Assembly: GCA_015056315.1 (NCBI GenBank)
Contig: SVGN01000009.1
Span: forward strand, 1 to 64,000
Source: Clostridiales bacterium
GTDB lineage: Bacteria > Bacillota > Clostridia > Christensenellales > Aristaeellaceae
Reading direction: 5' to 3'
Length of the DNA: 64,000 nt
Numbering within the stretch: the first letter of the stretch is position 1; each line of letters starts with the position of its first letter. Made by a program: the position numbers and the translations under genes. Positions 42,662 to 51,688 of this stretch are shown here, one piece after another. The notes under the pieces were generated by a model. The model was not told the origin of the DNA. It did no database searches and saw nothing but the letters and a program-made list of their open reading frames with translations.

Positions 42662-43680
42662 CAGGCGTGCACCTCCTCAACGGTCATACTGGCTTCGCGC
42701 AGGTATTCGATCACGCGCTTCACATCGGTGGGGTCCTCCGGGCGGGCGATCATCATTTGCCCGAAGGATTTTCCGTTCAGCTGGCGCACATCTGCGGAGA
42801 GGATGTTCACATCCAGCCCCAGATCCTTCACCAGCTTGCTGATGATGGGTTGCCCGGCGGTGCTGCCATCAAACACGATACGGATGGCGGGCTGGGGCGG
42901 CAGCTCCTCCTGCTCGGGCAGGATGCCGAACAGGCGGCGGCCTGCGGCAGACTTGGTGTGCATGAACACATCATCCACGCTGCCTTCCTCGGCCAGCTTG
43001 CCGCCGTCCAGAATGGCCACCTTGTTGCAGATCTGGCGGATGACCGCCATTTCGTGGGTGATCAGCACCACGGTGATGCCCATCTCCTGGTTGATCTTCT
43101 GCAGCAGCGCCAGAATGCTCTGGGTGGTCATGGGGTCGAGGGCGCTGGTGGCTTCGTCGCAGAGCAGCATCTCCGGGTCGCCTGCCAGGGCACGGGCAAT
43201 GGCCACACGCTGCTTCTGGCCGCCGCTGAGCTGGGCGGGGTAGGCCTTGGCTTTTTCCTCCAGACCTACGATGCGCAGAAGCTCCATCACGCGGGCATCG
43301 GCTTCCTTCTTGGGCACACCGGCGATCTCCAACGGGTAGCGCACGTTGCGGGCAACGGTCTTCTGCATCTGCAGATTGAACTGCTGAAAGATCATTGCCA
43401 TACGGCGGCGGGTCTGAAGCAGATCCTTCTTGGTCATGGCCAGCACGTTCTGCCCGTCGATGAGCACCTGCCCATCGGTGGGGGTATCCAGCCGGTTCAG
43501 GCAGCGGATCAGCGTGCTCTTGCCTGCACCGCTCATACCGATGATGCCGTAAATATCGCCCTTTTCGATGGTGAGGTTGATGTTCTGCAGCGCATGTACC
43601 TCGCCGCCGGGGATCTGGTAGACCTTGCACAGATTCTTGATCTGGATCTGCGGACAGGTGTTTTCCGGAGTCACCATCAT
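42661..43680 (-). CDS. metN: Methionine ABC transporter ATP-binding protein
   Basis: A 339-residue ATPase. Walker A GMSGAGKSTL, signature LSGGQKQR, Walker B LLCDEATSALDP and the H-loop LITHEM are intact. After about residue 250 comes the NIL domain (IRIVFDGSTAGQPIISKLVK), which binds methionine and gives trans-inhibition in other MetN proteins. The start is ATG 43680 or 43677 after GAAAGG; an in-frame GTG at 43686 is too close. Expression appears controlled by the leader peptide and attenuator upstream. Confidence 0.95.
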   Translation of the reverse strand: MMVTPENTCPQIQIKNLCKVYQIPGGEVHALQNINLTIEKGDIYGIIGMSGAGKSTLIRCLNRLDTPTDGQVLIDGQNVLAMTKKDLLQTRRRMAMIFQQFNLQMQKTVARNVRYPLEIAGVPKKEADARVMELLRIVGLEEKAKAYPAQLSGGQKQRVAIARALAGDPEMLLCDEATSALDPMTTQSILALLQKINQEMGITVVLITHEMAVIRQICNKVAILDGGKLAEEGSVDDVFMHTKSAAGRRLFGILPEQEELPPQPAIRIVFDGSTAGQPIISKLVKDLGLDVNILSADVRQLNGKSFGQMMIARPEDPTDVKRVIEYLREASMTVEEVHA

Positions 43681-43705
43681 ACACACCTTTCTTTTGTCGA
43701 ATAAG

Positions 43706-43736
43706 AAAAACCCGCTTCGCGTATTTGCAAAGCGGG
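43706..43736 (-). terminator. Attenuator terminator before metN
   Basis: On the minus strand CCCGCTTTGC (43736-43727), loop AAATAC, GCGAAGCGGG (43720-43711), then TTTTT (43710-43706). It lies after the leader ORF and 26 bases before the metN start, so transcription must pass it to reach metNIQ. The loop and part of the 3' arm are complementary to codons 18-21 of the leader ORF. Confidence 0.85.
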
Positions 43737-43753
43737 CTCAAATGGTTAGCTCA

Positions 43754-43831
43754 TCAAGCGGCGCAACACAAATAACGCGAGTCTTCACACGCGCACATCA
43801 TGTACATCCGCATGGCACATAGGTTCGTCAC
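43754..43831 (-). CDS. Met/Cys-rich leader peptide of the metNIQ operon
   Basis: A 25-residue ORF starting with GTG at 43831, preceded six bases upstream by GGGAGGAG. Met occupies positions 7, 9, 11 and 12 and Cys positions 5, 13, 15, 22 and 23, so 7 of codons 5-15 are Met or Cys. Codons 18-21 contain CGCGTTATTTG (43779-43769), which can pair with CAAATACGCG (43727-43718) in the terminator with one bulged U, forming an antiterminator. An upstream GCGCG near codons 13-14 can instead pair with CGCGT. This is the 1:2/2:3/3:4 arrangement of ribosome-mediated attenuation. Confidence 0.75.
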   Translation of the reverse strand: MTNLCAMRMYMMCACEDSRYLCCAA

Positions 43832-43875
43832 GGAAGACTCCTCCCTTCATGGTGCTTGCACCTTGATTTGTGCAG

Positions 43876-43904
43876 ATGATACCATGGTTTGGAAGGGTTG
43901 TCAA
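43876..43904 (-). promoter_or_regulatory. Promoter of the metNIQ operon
   Basis: Minus strand TTGACA (43904-43899), 17-base spacer, TATCAT (43881-43876). Start point near 43869, giving a leader of about 190 bases before metN. Confidence 0.8.
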
Positions 43905-43958
43905 CAGGCAAATGCGCCCCGGGTGAAAACTGCACAGCGGAAATACAGTTGTGGCCTG

Positions 43959-45197
43959 TCAGCCGTGCAGGTAACGCTCCTGCTCCTCGGTAAGGGTATC
44001 GATCTCCACGCCAAGAGCGGTCAGCTTGCGCAGCGCCACATCCTGGTCGATGTCCCGGGGCACGGAATACAGGTCGGGCTTCAGCTCCTTGCCGGTCTGG
44101 GCCATACGGCAGGCGCAGAGAGCCTGCAGCGCAAAGCTCATATCCATGATCTCCACCGGGTGGCCGTCGCCTGCCGCCAGATTGACCAGACGGCCTTCGG
44201 CCAGCAGGTATACGGTCTTGCCGTTGGGCAGCTTGAAGCCCTCGATGTTGTGGCGGATCTCGCCGCTCTCCACCGCCAGCTTGCGCAGGCCTGCCACATC
44301 CACTTCCACATCGAAGTGACCGGCGTTGCACATGATGGCACCTTCCTTCATGGTGAGCATATGCTCGGGGGTAACGATGTCCTTGCAGCCGGTAACGGTA
44401 ATGAACAGGTCGCCCAGAGGAGCGGCCTTGGCCATGGGCATCACGCTGAAGCCATCCATTACGGCCTCGATGGCGCATACGGAGTCTACCTCGGTAACGA
44501 TCACCTTGGCACCCAGGCCCTTGGCGCGCATGGCAACGCCCTTGCCGCACCAGCCGTAGCCGCCTACCACAACGGTGCAGCCCGCAATGTTCAGGTTAGT
44601 GGTGCGCATGATGCCGTCGAACACGCTCTGACCGGTGCCGTAGCGGTTGTCGAAGAGATGCTTGCAATCCGCATCGTTGATATTGAACATGGGAAAGTTG
44701 AGGGTGCCCGCATTGGCGCGCTGGCGCAGACGGATCACGCCGGTGGTGGTCTCCTCGCAGCCGCCCAGCAGGTTCTCGGCCCACTCGGGGTGCTCCTCGT
44801 GGAGGATGTGCACCATATCGCCGCCATCATCCACGATCACATCGGGCTTCTCGGAGAGGGCACGGCACAGGTAGTCGTGGTATTCCTCCTCGTTGCAGCC
44901 GTGGGTGGCGTATACGGTAACGCCGCTGGCAGCCAGGGCTGCGGCTACGTCATCCTGGGTGGAAAGGGGGTTGGAGCCGGTGGCGAACACCTGGGCACCG
45001 CCACGCATCAGCACCTGCGCCAGGTAGGCAGTCTTTGCCTCCAGATGCACAGAAACGGCGGCCTTCATGCCCTTGAAGGGCTGGGTCTTTTCGAACTCGT
45101 CTGCAATGCTGTTGAGCACAGCCATGTGGCGGCGGGCCCACTCGATCTTCTGAGCGCCCTTTGCGGCCAGTGCCGCATCACGGATGATGGATGCCAT
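43959..45197 (-). CDS. ahcY: S-adenosylhomocysteinase
   Basis: Reversibly hydrolyses SAH to adenosine and homocysteine using bound NAD. The 412-residue protein carries EEHPEWAENLLGGCEETTTG, NINDADCKHLFDNRYGTGQS (catalytic Asp/Lys/His region) and the NAD motif VVVGGYGWCGKGVA near residue 210, ending in the short basic tail common to the bacterial type without the 40-residue insertion. GGAGG precedes the ATG, 4 bases after the DUF554 stop, so the two are cotranscribed. Confidence 0.96.
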   Translation of the reverse strand: MASIIRDAALAAKGAQKIEWARRHMAVLNSIADEFEKTQPFKGMKAAVSVHLEAKTAYLAQVLMRGGAQVFATGSNPLSTQDDVAAALAASGVTVYATHGCNEEEYHDYLCRALSEKPDVIVDDGGDMVHILHEEHPEWAENLLGGCEETTTGVIRLRQRANAGTLNFPMFNINDADCKHLFDNRYGTGQSVFDGIMRTTNLNIAGCTVVVGGYGWCGKGVAMRAKGLGAKVIVTEVDSVCAIEAVMDGFSVMPMAKAAPLGDLFITVTGCKDIVTPEHMLTMKEGAIMCNAGHFDVEVDVAGLRKLAVESGEIRHNIEGFKLPNGKTVYLLAEGRLVNLAAGDGHPVEIMDMSFALQALCACRMAQTGKELKPDLYSVPRDIDQDVALRKLTALGVEIDTLTEEQERYLHG

Positions 45198-45201
45198 GGT
45201 G

Positions 45202-45900
45202 TTAACCTCCGATCAGATGGTAGATGGGGTAGTAGAGAAAGGGAACGAGGATCGCAGGCAGCAGATTGGCTACCTTCAGGTCTTTTTCCAGCGTCATGTT
45301 GATGCCGATACCGGTGATCAGCAGCCCGCCGACAGCACTCATTTCTGTAATGACCTCCGTGCTCAGGAAGGGCGCGATCACCGTACCCAGCAGAGCGATG
45401 CCGCCCTGATACAGCAGGATCGGTACTGCGGAGAGCATTACGCCGATGCCAAGCGTGCTTGCCAGAATCATGGAAGTGATGCCGTCCAGCATGGATTTGG
45501 CGATCAACGTGGAATGGTCGCCCTGAATGCCGCTTTCCAGAGAACCGACAACAGCCATAGCACCTACACAGAAAATGAGGCTGGCGGTAACAAAGCCCTT
45601 GGCGAAGGTGTTGTTCTCATCGCCGTCGCGGGTCAGCTTGCGCTGGGCAAAGGCGCCCAGACGGTTCATTTTGTCGTCGATATCGATCCAGGCACCCACC
45701 ACTCCGCCGACCACCATGGAGATGATCACCAGCAGGGTGTTCTGGGTCTCCAGCGCGCCGGAAAGGCCGATCAGCAACACGCAAAGGCCAACGCCCTGCA
45801 TAACGGTGTCTGCGATCTTTTTCTTCATGCCCTTGCGCAGCAGTAGCCCGACCGCGCTGCCCAGAATGATGGCGGCGCAATTGATCAATGTTCCGATCAT
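45202..45900 (-). CDS. DUF554 membrane protein
   Basis: A 232-residue polytopic membrane protein of the DUF554 (YqgA-like) family with about six hydrophobic segments; [20 protein letters not shown] at the start and [14 protein letters not shown] are typical. Function unknown, possibly a transporter. It is cotranscribed with ahcY. In this sequence the rpmA reading frame runs into it without a stop because of a one-base loss at the end of rpmA, but the ATG at 45900 with homology starting exactly there is the natural start. Confidence 0.85.
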   Translation of the reverse strand: MIGTLINCAAIILGSAVGLLLRKGMKKKIADTVMQGVGLCVLLIGLSGALETQNTLLVIISMVVGGVVGAWIDIDDKMNRLGAFAQRKLTRDGDENNTFAKGFVTASLIFCVGAMAVVGSLESGIQGDHSTLIAKSMLDGITSMILASTLGIGVMLSAVPILLYQGGIALLGTVIAPFLSTEVITEMSAVGGLLITGIGINMTLEKDLKVANLLPAILVPFLYYPIYHLIGG

Positions 45901-45934
45901 GGGGGTAAGCTCATCCCTTTGTAAAAAGAATGGG

Positions 45935-45979
45935 GGAGAATAAAGAAACGAGCGTAAGCCTTGAAGACCTACGCTCGTT
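45935..45979 (-). terminator. Terminator after rpmA
   Basis: Minus strand AACGAGCGTA (45979-45970) pairs with TACGCTCGTT (45956-45947), followed by TCTTTATTC. It lies between the expected rpmA stop and the DUF554 start, marking the end of the rplU-prp-rpmA operon. Confidence 0.8.
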
Positions 45980-45991
45980 GTTGGGTGGCAA

Positions 45992-46281
45992 TTACTGAGC
46001 AGCCTCACAGGGTAGACGCTGACCTGCTTCTTGTCGCGGCCCTTGCGCTCGAAGCGAACAATGCCGTCCACCAGGGCGAACAGGGTGTCATCGCTGCCGA
46101 TGCCCACGTTCAGACCGGGATGGATATGGGTGCCGCGCTGACGGACCAGGATGTTGCCGGCCAGAGAGAACTGACCATCGGCACGCTTCGGACCAAGGCG
46201 CTTGCTTTCGCTGTCGCGACCGTTACGGGTGGAGCCCACACCTTTTTTATGGGCGAAAAATTGAAGATTCAGCTTCAACAT
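45992..46281 (-). CDS. rpmA: 50S ribosomal protein L27, frameshifted at its 3' end
   Basis: Ribosomal L27, near the peptidyl-transferase centre. It begins [20 protein letters not shown]; the Firmicutes extension before HKKG is removed by Prp, whose gene is adjacent. The frame is intact to residue 92 (VSVYPV). One base then appears missing near 46005-46009: restoring it would give E-A-A-Q and a stop at 45992-45994, for 96 residues. As given, the frame continues through the terminator into DUF554. Either an assembly error or a real mutation. GGGAGGAA precedes the ATG. Confidence 0.9.
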
Positions 46282-46297
46282 GATGATGTTCCTCCCA

Positions 46298-46621
46298 TCA
46301 AATGATTTGCAGATTCTTGGGGTATTGCTGCGCAATGTCTCGGAAACCCTGGAGTGTGGTGCGCAGAATGATCTGTGCATCGTGGGCCTGCTCTTTGGCG
46401 AGCCCCTTCGGCAGGGAGATCGAGATCTCGGCTGTGCGCTCGTCTGCGTGGGTGATGGGGGTGACCCCTGCCACGGTTTCGAGTGCGTTTGCGCAAGTGG
46501 TAATCAGCACGCTGGCGGCGGCGCATACGATGTCGTGACCATATTCGGCATAGCCTGCATGATCCTTTACCGAGATGCTGCCAACAGCATCGCCATCATA
46601 CCTGACAGAGACGGTTGTCAT
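46298..46621 (-). CDS. prp: Ribosomal-processing cysteine protease Prp
   Basis: Cysteine protease that cleaves the N-terminal extension of L27 (after the LQFFA-type motif) before ribosome assembly in Bacillota. 107 residues with the dyad His21 in [12 protein letters not shown] and Cys33 in [10 protein letters not shown]. The start ATG shares its first base with the last of the rplU stop codon, and rpmA follows 16 bases later, the standard rplU-prp-rpmA order. The adjacent L27 keeps the cleavable extension, so the pair is functionally coherent. Confidence 0.95.
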   Translation of the reverse strand: MTTVSVRYDGDAVGSISVKDHAGYAEYGHDIVCAAASVLITTCANALETVAGVTPITHADERTAEISISLPKGLAKEQAHDAQIILRTTLQGFRDIAQQYPKNLQII

Positions 46622-46926
46622 CAGCCGATAGCGGTGATCTCCACCTTGGTGTAGGTCTGGCGATGACCGGCACGACGGTGATAGTTCTTCTTGCTCTTGT
46701 ACTTGTAGATCATGATCTTTTCGCCCTTGACGTTGCCAAGAACCTTGCCTTCGACCTTAGCGCCTGCGAGGGTGGGAGTACCCACTTCAACGCTGTCGCC
46801 GTTGCCCAGCATCAGCACATCGAAGCTGACCTTGCTGTCGGCTTCCTGGTCGAGTTTCTCAACGTAGATGATGTCCCCTTCGGACACGCGATACTGCTTG
46901 CCACCAGTCACGATAACTGCGTACAT
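46621..46926 (-). CDS. rplU: 50S ribosomal protein L21
   Basis: A 101-residue large-subunit protein that contacts 23S rRNA and L20. Start MYAVIVTGGKQYRVSEGDII and the C-terminal KYKSKKNYHRRAGHRQTYTK are the family signature. GGAGGTG fixes the start at 46926; the ORF extension to 47070 covers the leader. It is first in the operon rplU-prp-rpmA. Confidence 0.97.
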   Translation of the reverse strand: MYAVIVTGGKQYRVSEGDIIYVEKLDQEADSKVSFDVLMLGNGDSVEVGTPTLAGAKVEGKVLGNVKGEKIMIYKYKSKKNYHRRAGHRQTYTKVEITAIG

Positions 46927-47012
46927 GGCTAAGCACCTCCATAATTTTACTCGCCAAGCATTCTGGGTGGCGCGAACTGCGCACTTCAAAACCCGGCTTG
47001 TGCGGCACACTA
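46927..47012 (-). promoter_or_regulatory. Probable L21 leader RNA
   Basis: The 5' untranslated region of rplU folds into small stems, including GCGC/GCGC and CGCCA/TGGCG around ACCCAGAATGCT. The position and the GCTTGGCG element resemble the autoregulatory L21 leader of Bacillota, recalled rather than searched. Confidence 0.45.
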
Positions 47013-47016
47013 AGAA

Positions 47017-47045
47017 ATAATAACACACCCCATACAAGGTGTCAA
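47017..47045 (-). promoter_or_regulatory. Promoter of the rplU-prp-rpmA operon
   Basis: Minus strand TTGACA (47045-47040), 17-base spacer, TATTAT (47022-47017). Confidence 0.85.
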
Positions 47046-47081
47046 GGCATAATTCGGCTGTTTTTCGCATATTTTATTCGT

Positions 47082-47110
47082 TTGTTTCGCATTCGGAAAG
47101 GTGCTATACT
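47082..47110 (+). promoter_or_regulatory. Promoter of the acetyltransferase-EndoQ/UvrD operon
   Basis: TTGTTT (47082-47087), 17-base spacer, TATACT (47105-47110), divergent from the rplU promoter. Confidence 0.6.
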
Positions 47111-47185
47111 TGAGCGTGAACATTCGAGCTGTTTTTTGGCAAAAGATAGCACGTCTTCCATATACCGCACCAAGGAGGCTGCCCA

Positions 47186-47620
47186 ATGATCCGCGAGATA
47201 TTGCCCAATGAGCTGGGTGGGCTGCTCAGGCTCTACACACACCTGCACGGAAACACCATCCCGGAGGATACAGAAGCCCTTCGTACTCTTTGGCAGCGCA
47301 TCACGGAGGATCCTTCTCACCATATCATCGTAGCGGTGGAGGAGGGATGCATCGTTTCTTCCTGCGTATGCGTCATCATCCCCAACCTGACGCACGACCG
47401 GCGGCCTTATGCGCTCATCGAGAACGTTGTCACGCATCCGGACTACCGGCACCGGGGGCTGGCGGGCGGCTGCCTGAGCTATGCCCGCACACTGGCCCGT
47501 CGTCAGGGGTGCTATAAGATGATGCTCCTTACCGGCAGCAAAGATGAAAGCACCCATCGCTTCTACCAAAATGCAGGCTACAACGCCAATGACAAAACCG
47601 GATACATCCAATGGCTGTAA
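47186..47620 (+). CDS. GNAT family acetyltransferase
   Basis: A 144-residue single-domain acetyltransferase. ALIENVVTHPDYRHRGLAGG carries the acetyl-CoA pyrophosphate loop, and TGSKDESTHRFYQNAGYNAN the C-terminal motif with the conserved Tyr. The acceptor is unknown; relatives include YpeA/PhnO-like amine acetyltransferases. AAGGAGG precedes the ATG. It is followed 14 bases later by the EndoQ-UvrD gene and shares its promoter. Confidence 0.85.
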   Translation: MIREILPNELGGLLRLYTHLHGNTIPEDTEALRTLWQRITEDPSHHIIVAVEEGCIVSSCVCVIIPNLTHDRRPYALIENVVTHPDYRHRGLAGGCLSYARTLARRQGCYKMMLLTGSKDESTHRFYQNAGYNANDKTGYIQWL

Positions 47621-47634
47621 GGGAGGCTTTTACC

Positions 47635-50600
47635 ATGTATCTTGCAGACCTTCATATCCACTCCCGCTATTCCCGTGCTACCAGCAGGGAGCTGGACCCG
47701 CAGCAATTGGAGCTGTGGGGCAGGCGCAAGGGGCTGGGGCTCATCGGCACCGGAGACCTGACCCACGCTGCCTGGCGCCAGGAGCTGCGCACCATGCTGG
47801 AGCCGGTGGGCAACGGTTTGTATACCTTAAAGGAAGAACTGCGCCTGCCCTGCCGGGTACCGGGCAGCGTGCAGCCCAGATTCGTGGTCACGGGCGAAAT
47901 CAGCACCATTTACAAAAAGAACGGCAAGACACGCAAGGTGCACCATGTCATCATTCTGCCCGGGCTGGAGGAGGCGGACGAGCTTTCCCATAAGCTGGAG
48001 GCCATCGGCAACATCCATTCCGACGGGCGGCCCATCCTGGGGCTGGACAGCCGCGACCTTCTGGAGATCGTTCTGGAAAGCTGCCCGGAGGCCATCTACA
48101 TTCCCGCCCATATCTGGACGCCTCATTTTTCGCTCTTCGGGGCATTCTCCGGCTTCGATACGGTGGAGGAATGCTACGGAGACCTGTCCGGGCACATCCA
48201 TGCCATGGAGACCGGCCTCAGCTCCGATCCGGCCATGAACCGCTGCCTGAGCATGCTGGACGGTTACCAGCTGGTATCCTCCTCCGATGCCCATTCGCCC
48301 GCCAAACTGGGCCGTGAGGCCACCATCATCGAAGGGGAGCCGGATTATGGGTTACTGAAGCAAGCCATTGAGACAGGAGAGGGGCTTGGCGGTACCGTTG
48401 AGTTTTTCCCGGAGGAGGGCAAGTATCATCTGGATGGCCACAGAGCCTGCCATTGCCGCCTGGAGCCGCAGGAGACCGCTGCCTTGGGCGGGCGTTGCCC
48501 GGTCTGCGGCAAGCGCATCACGGTAGGCGTGCTGAGCCGTGTGATGCAGCTGGCAGACCGCCGGGAGCCTGTGCCCCAAAAGCCCTACGAAAGCCTGATC
48601 CCGCTGGCAGAGCTGCTGGCGGAATGCATGGGCGCGACCACCGCCAGCAAGAAGGTGGAGAGTGCATATCATGAGCTGCTTAGCCGCCTTGGGCCGGAGA
48701 TGCACATTCTGCGTACCGTACCTGCCGATGAGATCGCAGCTGCTGCCGGGCCTGTGGTGGCCGAGGCGGTTCGCCGCCTACGCAAAGGACAGGTGCATTG
48801 CGAGGGCGGCTACGATGGCGAGTACGGCGTGATCAGGGTATATGATGAGGGCGAGGCACAGGCCGTTGGCGGCCAGACCTCCCTGCTGGATGCTCTGGGC
48901 CTGAAGCCGGAGCGCAAGCAGGCAAAGCAGGTCGCGCTCTCTTCGCTGGCAGAAGCGCCCCGAAATACCGCCGAAGCGAAGAACGCTGCAAAGGCAGATA
49001 AGCAGACCGCCGATGGGGCCGGGAATGCCCCTTCCCTGAACCCGCAGCAGGAGGCCGCCGTCCGCAGCGAGGCCCGAACCACCGCTGTGATCGCGGGCCC
49101 GGGCACCGGCAAGACCAAAACGCTTGTGGCACGCATCGAATATCTCATCCGGGATAAAGGTATCACCCCCGGCGAGATCACAGCGGTCACGTTCACCCGT
49201 CAGGCGGCGCAGGAGATGCAGGGCCGCCTGGAAGCTGCGCTTGGCAAAAAAGCGGTCAAGGGGCTTCGGGTGGGCACCTTCCACTCCATCGCCATGACCG
49301 TGGCACCGGGCAGACCCATCGCAGACCGTGCCCAGCAGCTTTCGCTGATGGCGGAGTCGCTGGCTGTATACGGCGATGCCCTCCCCCCGGCAGCTGCGCT
49401 GGAGCAGCTGAGCCTCTATAAAAACGGCAAAGCGGTACAGCTTTCTCCGGCGGTTATGGCGGAATACAGCCGCCGTATGGCACAGGCAGGCCTTCGGGAT
49501 CTGGATGATGTGCTGCTGGATGCGCTGGAGACGGATGCAACGAGAGACAAGGGCTTCCGCTGCCTGCTGGTGGATGAGTTCCAGGATATCAATGCAGTAC
49601 AGCACAGGCTGGTGCGCCATTGGAGCGGCGAAGACGGAGAGCTGTTCGTGATCGGCGACCCGGATCAATCCATCTACGGCTTCCGTGGCGCGGATGCCTC
49701 CTGCTTCGAGCGTCTGCTGGCAGAACGCCCGGAGGCTTCGGTGATCACGCTGGAAGAGAACTACCGCTCCACCGGGCAGGTGCTGGAGTGCGCCCTCTCG
49801 CTGATCGCCTCCAATCCGGGTGCGCCCCGCTGCCTGCGTCCCCATGCCTCCGGCGAGCCGGTGCGCCTGATGCTGGGCAGCGATGCCTATTCCGAAGCAG
49901 CGTGGATCGCCGGTGAGATCGCCGCCATGGTGGGCGGTATGGATATGCTGGCAGCCCACCGCCCCTCCGGCAATGTGGAGGATCCCCGCGCCTTTTCCGA
50001 ATTTGCGGTACTTGCCCGCACCCATCGCCAGCTGGAACAGATCGAAAGCAGCCTTCGGCAGGCGGGCATCCCCTGTGTGGTCTGCGGCCGGGAACGCTTC
50101 TGGGATAACCATACCGTACAGGCGCTCCTGGGCTTTTTCCGGTGGCTGCTGGATCCCGCAGATCAGCTTTCCCTGCAGGCTGCCCTTCATGCCCTGTGGA
50201 GACTGCCGGATGAATTGATAACACAAGTACAGGCAGCCCGCCAAAAGACTCAGGGCCGGGAAGGCTCCTTCGATACAGCCGCATTTGCCGAAAAGCTCGT
50301 CTGCTTTGAGGTACTTGCTCCCTTTACGGAGGCGGTGAGCGAGCTGGCCCCAACGCTCACCACCGCCAAGCCCCGCCAGCTGCTGGCCCGGCTGGCAGAG
50401 CTGACCGGCTGCAAGGGCAGCCCCGTGGAGCAACTGCTGAACGCATCTGTGTTCCATAAGAAAATGGAGCTGCTGCTGGAAAACCTGCTTACCGGCAGCG
50501 AAGGGGATCTGCGCCGCCGCAGCGGTCAGGAGAAGCGATCCGGTGCCGTCAGCCTGATGACGCTTCACGGTGCCAAAGGCCTGGAGTTTCCGGTGGTGTT

Positions 50601-50835
50601 CGTGGCGGGGCTCAACGAAGGAGACCTGCCGCATAGCCGGGATGGGGTAGAGGGGAATATGCAGGAGGAGCGCCGCCTGCTGTTTGTGGGTATTACCCGG
50701 GCCAAAGAGGAGCTGATCCTCACCTGCGGCGGAAACCCATCGCCCTTCCTTGCCGAGCTGCCGGAGACCCTCCGGCGGGGCAGCATGCCCAGGCGGCAGC
50801 CCAAAGTGCACATGGAGCAGCTCTCGATATTGTGA
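47635..50835 (+). CDS. Fusion of EndoQ-like PHP nuclease and UvrD-type helicase
   Basis: A 1066-residue protein. Residues 1-about 400 match endonuclease Q: ADLHIHSRYSRATSRELD, LIGTGDLTH, IPAHIWTPHF and SSSDAHSPAKLGRE supply PHP metal ligands, with a zinc finger C272-x-C274...C288-x2-C291. EndoQ cuts 5' of deaminated or abasic bases. After a low-complexity Ala/Lys linker (about 425-465) comes an SF1 helicase: NPQQEAAVRS, AGPGTGKTKTL, LVDEFQDIN, GDPDQSIYGFRGA, TLHGAKGLEFP and FVGITRAKEEL. Nuclease and helicase would act together in base-damage repair. GGGAGG fixes the start at 47635. Confidence 0.92.
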   Translation: MYLADLHIHSRYSRATSRELDPQQLELWGRRKGLGLIGTGDLTHAAWRQELRTMLEPVGNGLYTLKEELRLPCRVPGSVQPRFVVTGEISTIYKKNGKTRKVHHVIILPGLEEADELSHKLEAIGNIHSDGRPILGLDSRDLLEIVLESCPEAIYIPAHIWTPHFSLFGAFSGFDTVEECYGDLSGHIHAMETGLSSDPAMNRCLSMLDGYQLVSSSDAHSPAKLGREATIIEGEPDYGLLKQAIETGEGLGGTVEFFPEEGKYHLDGHRACHCRLEPQETAALGGRCPVCGKRITVGVLSRVMQLADRREPVPQKPYESLIPLAELLAECMGATTASKKVESAYHELLSRLGPEMHILRTVPADEIAAAAGPVVAEAVRRLRKGQVHCEGGYDGEYGVIRVYDEGEAQAVGGQTSLLDALGLKPERKQAKQVALSSLAEAPRNTAEAKNAAKADKQTADGAGNAPSLNPQQEAAVRSEARTTAVIAGPGTGKTKTLVARIEYLIRDKGITPGEITAVTFTRQAAQEMQGRLEAALGKKAVKGLRVGTFHSIAMTVAPGRPIADRAQQLSLMAESLAVYGDALPPAAALEQLSLYKNGKAVQLSPAVMAEYSRRMAQAGLRDLDDVLLDALETDATRDKGFRCLLVDEFQDINAVQHRLVRHWSGEDGELFVIGDPDQSIYGFRGADASCFERLLAERPEASVITLEENYRSTGQVLECALSLIASNPGAPRCLRPHASGEPVRLMLGSDAYSEAAWIAGEIAAMVGGMDMLAAHRPSGNVEDPRAFSEFAVLARTHRQLEQIESSLRQAGIPCVVCGRERFWDNHTVQALLGFFRWLLDPADQLSLQAALHALWRLPDELITQVQAARQKTQGREGSFDTAAFAEKLVCFEVLAPFTEAVSELAPTLTTAKPRQLLARLAELTGCKGSPVEQLLNASVFHKKMELLLENLLTGSEGDLRRRSGQEKRSGAVSLMTLHGAKGLEFPVVFVAGLNEGDLPHSRDGVEGNMQEERRLLFVGITRAKEELILTCGGNPSPFLAELPETLRRGSMPRRQPKVHMEQLSIL

Positions 50836-50905
50836 AAATGCTTACAATCTTTCAAAGGCTATATAAAAAGCCACTTTCAGCACTTTGGCAATTTTCGCTT
50901 TGCTA

Positions 50906-50934
50906 TTGCAAATGAAATGGAAATCCTCTATAAT
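50906..50934 (+). promoter_or_regulatory. Promoter of upp (and probably the atp operon)
   Basis: TTGCAA (50906-50911), 17-base spacer, TATAAT (50929-50934). Only 35 bases without a terminator separate upp from atpI, so transcripts may continue into the ATP synthase genes. Confidence 0.75.
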
Positions 50935-51005
50935 AGATTGGTATGGATTAATGTGGCCCCATGTGGCCAACCGTTACATATCCTCCGCCTGCAAGGTGCA
51001 GGTGA

Positions 51006-51653
<648 letters not shown>

Positions 51654-51688
51654 GCGCATAAACACCCCCAAAAGGAGGCATCTCACAG

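Noticed and set aside
43690-43870. SAM (S-box) riboswitch or T-box before metN.
   Set aside because: No S-box core, no T-box sequence or specifier-loop architecture is seen; the leader ORF plus attenuator explains the region better.
45202-46380. A genuine 392-residue L27-DUF554 fusion protein.
   Set aside because: A terminator lies between the two parts, each part has its own natural end, and one missing base accounts for the open frame.
46927-47070. An N-terminal extension of L21 starting at 47070.
   Set aside because: It covers the promoter and leader of rplU and has no counterpart in L21; GGAGGTG fixes the start at 46926.
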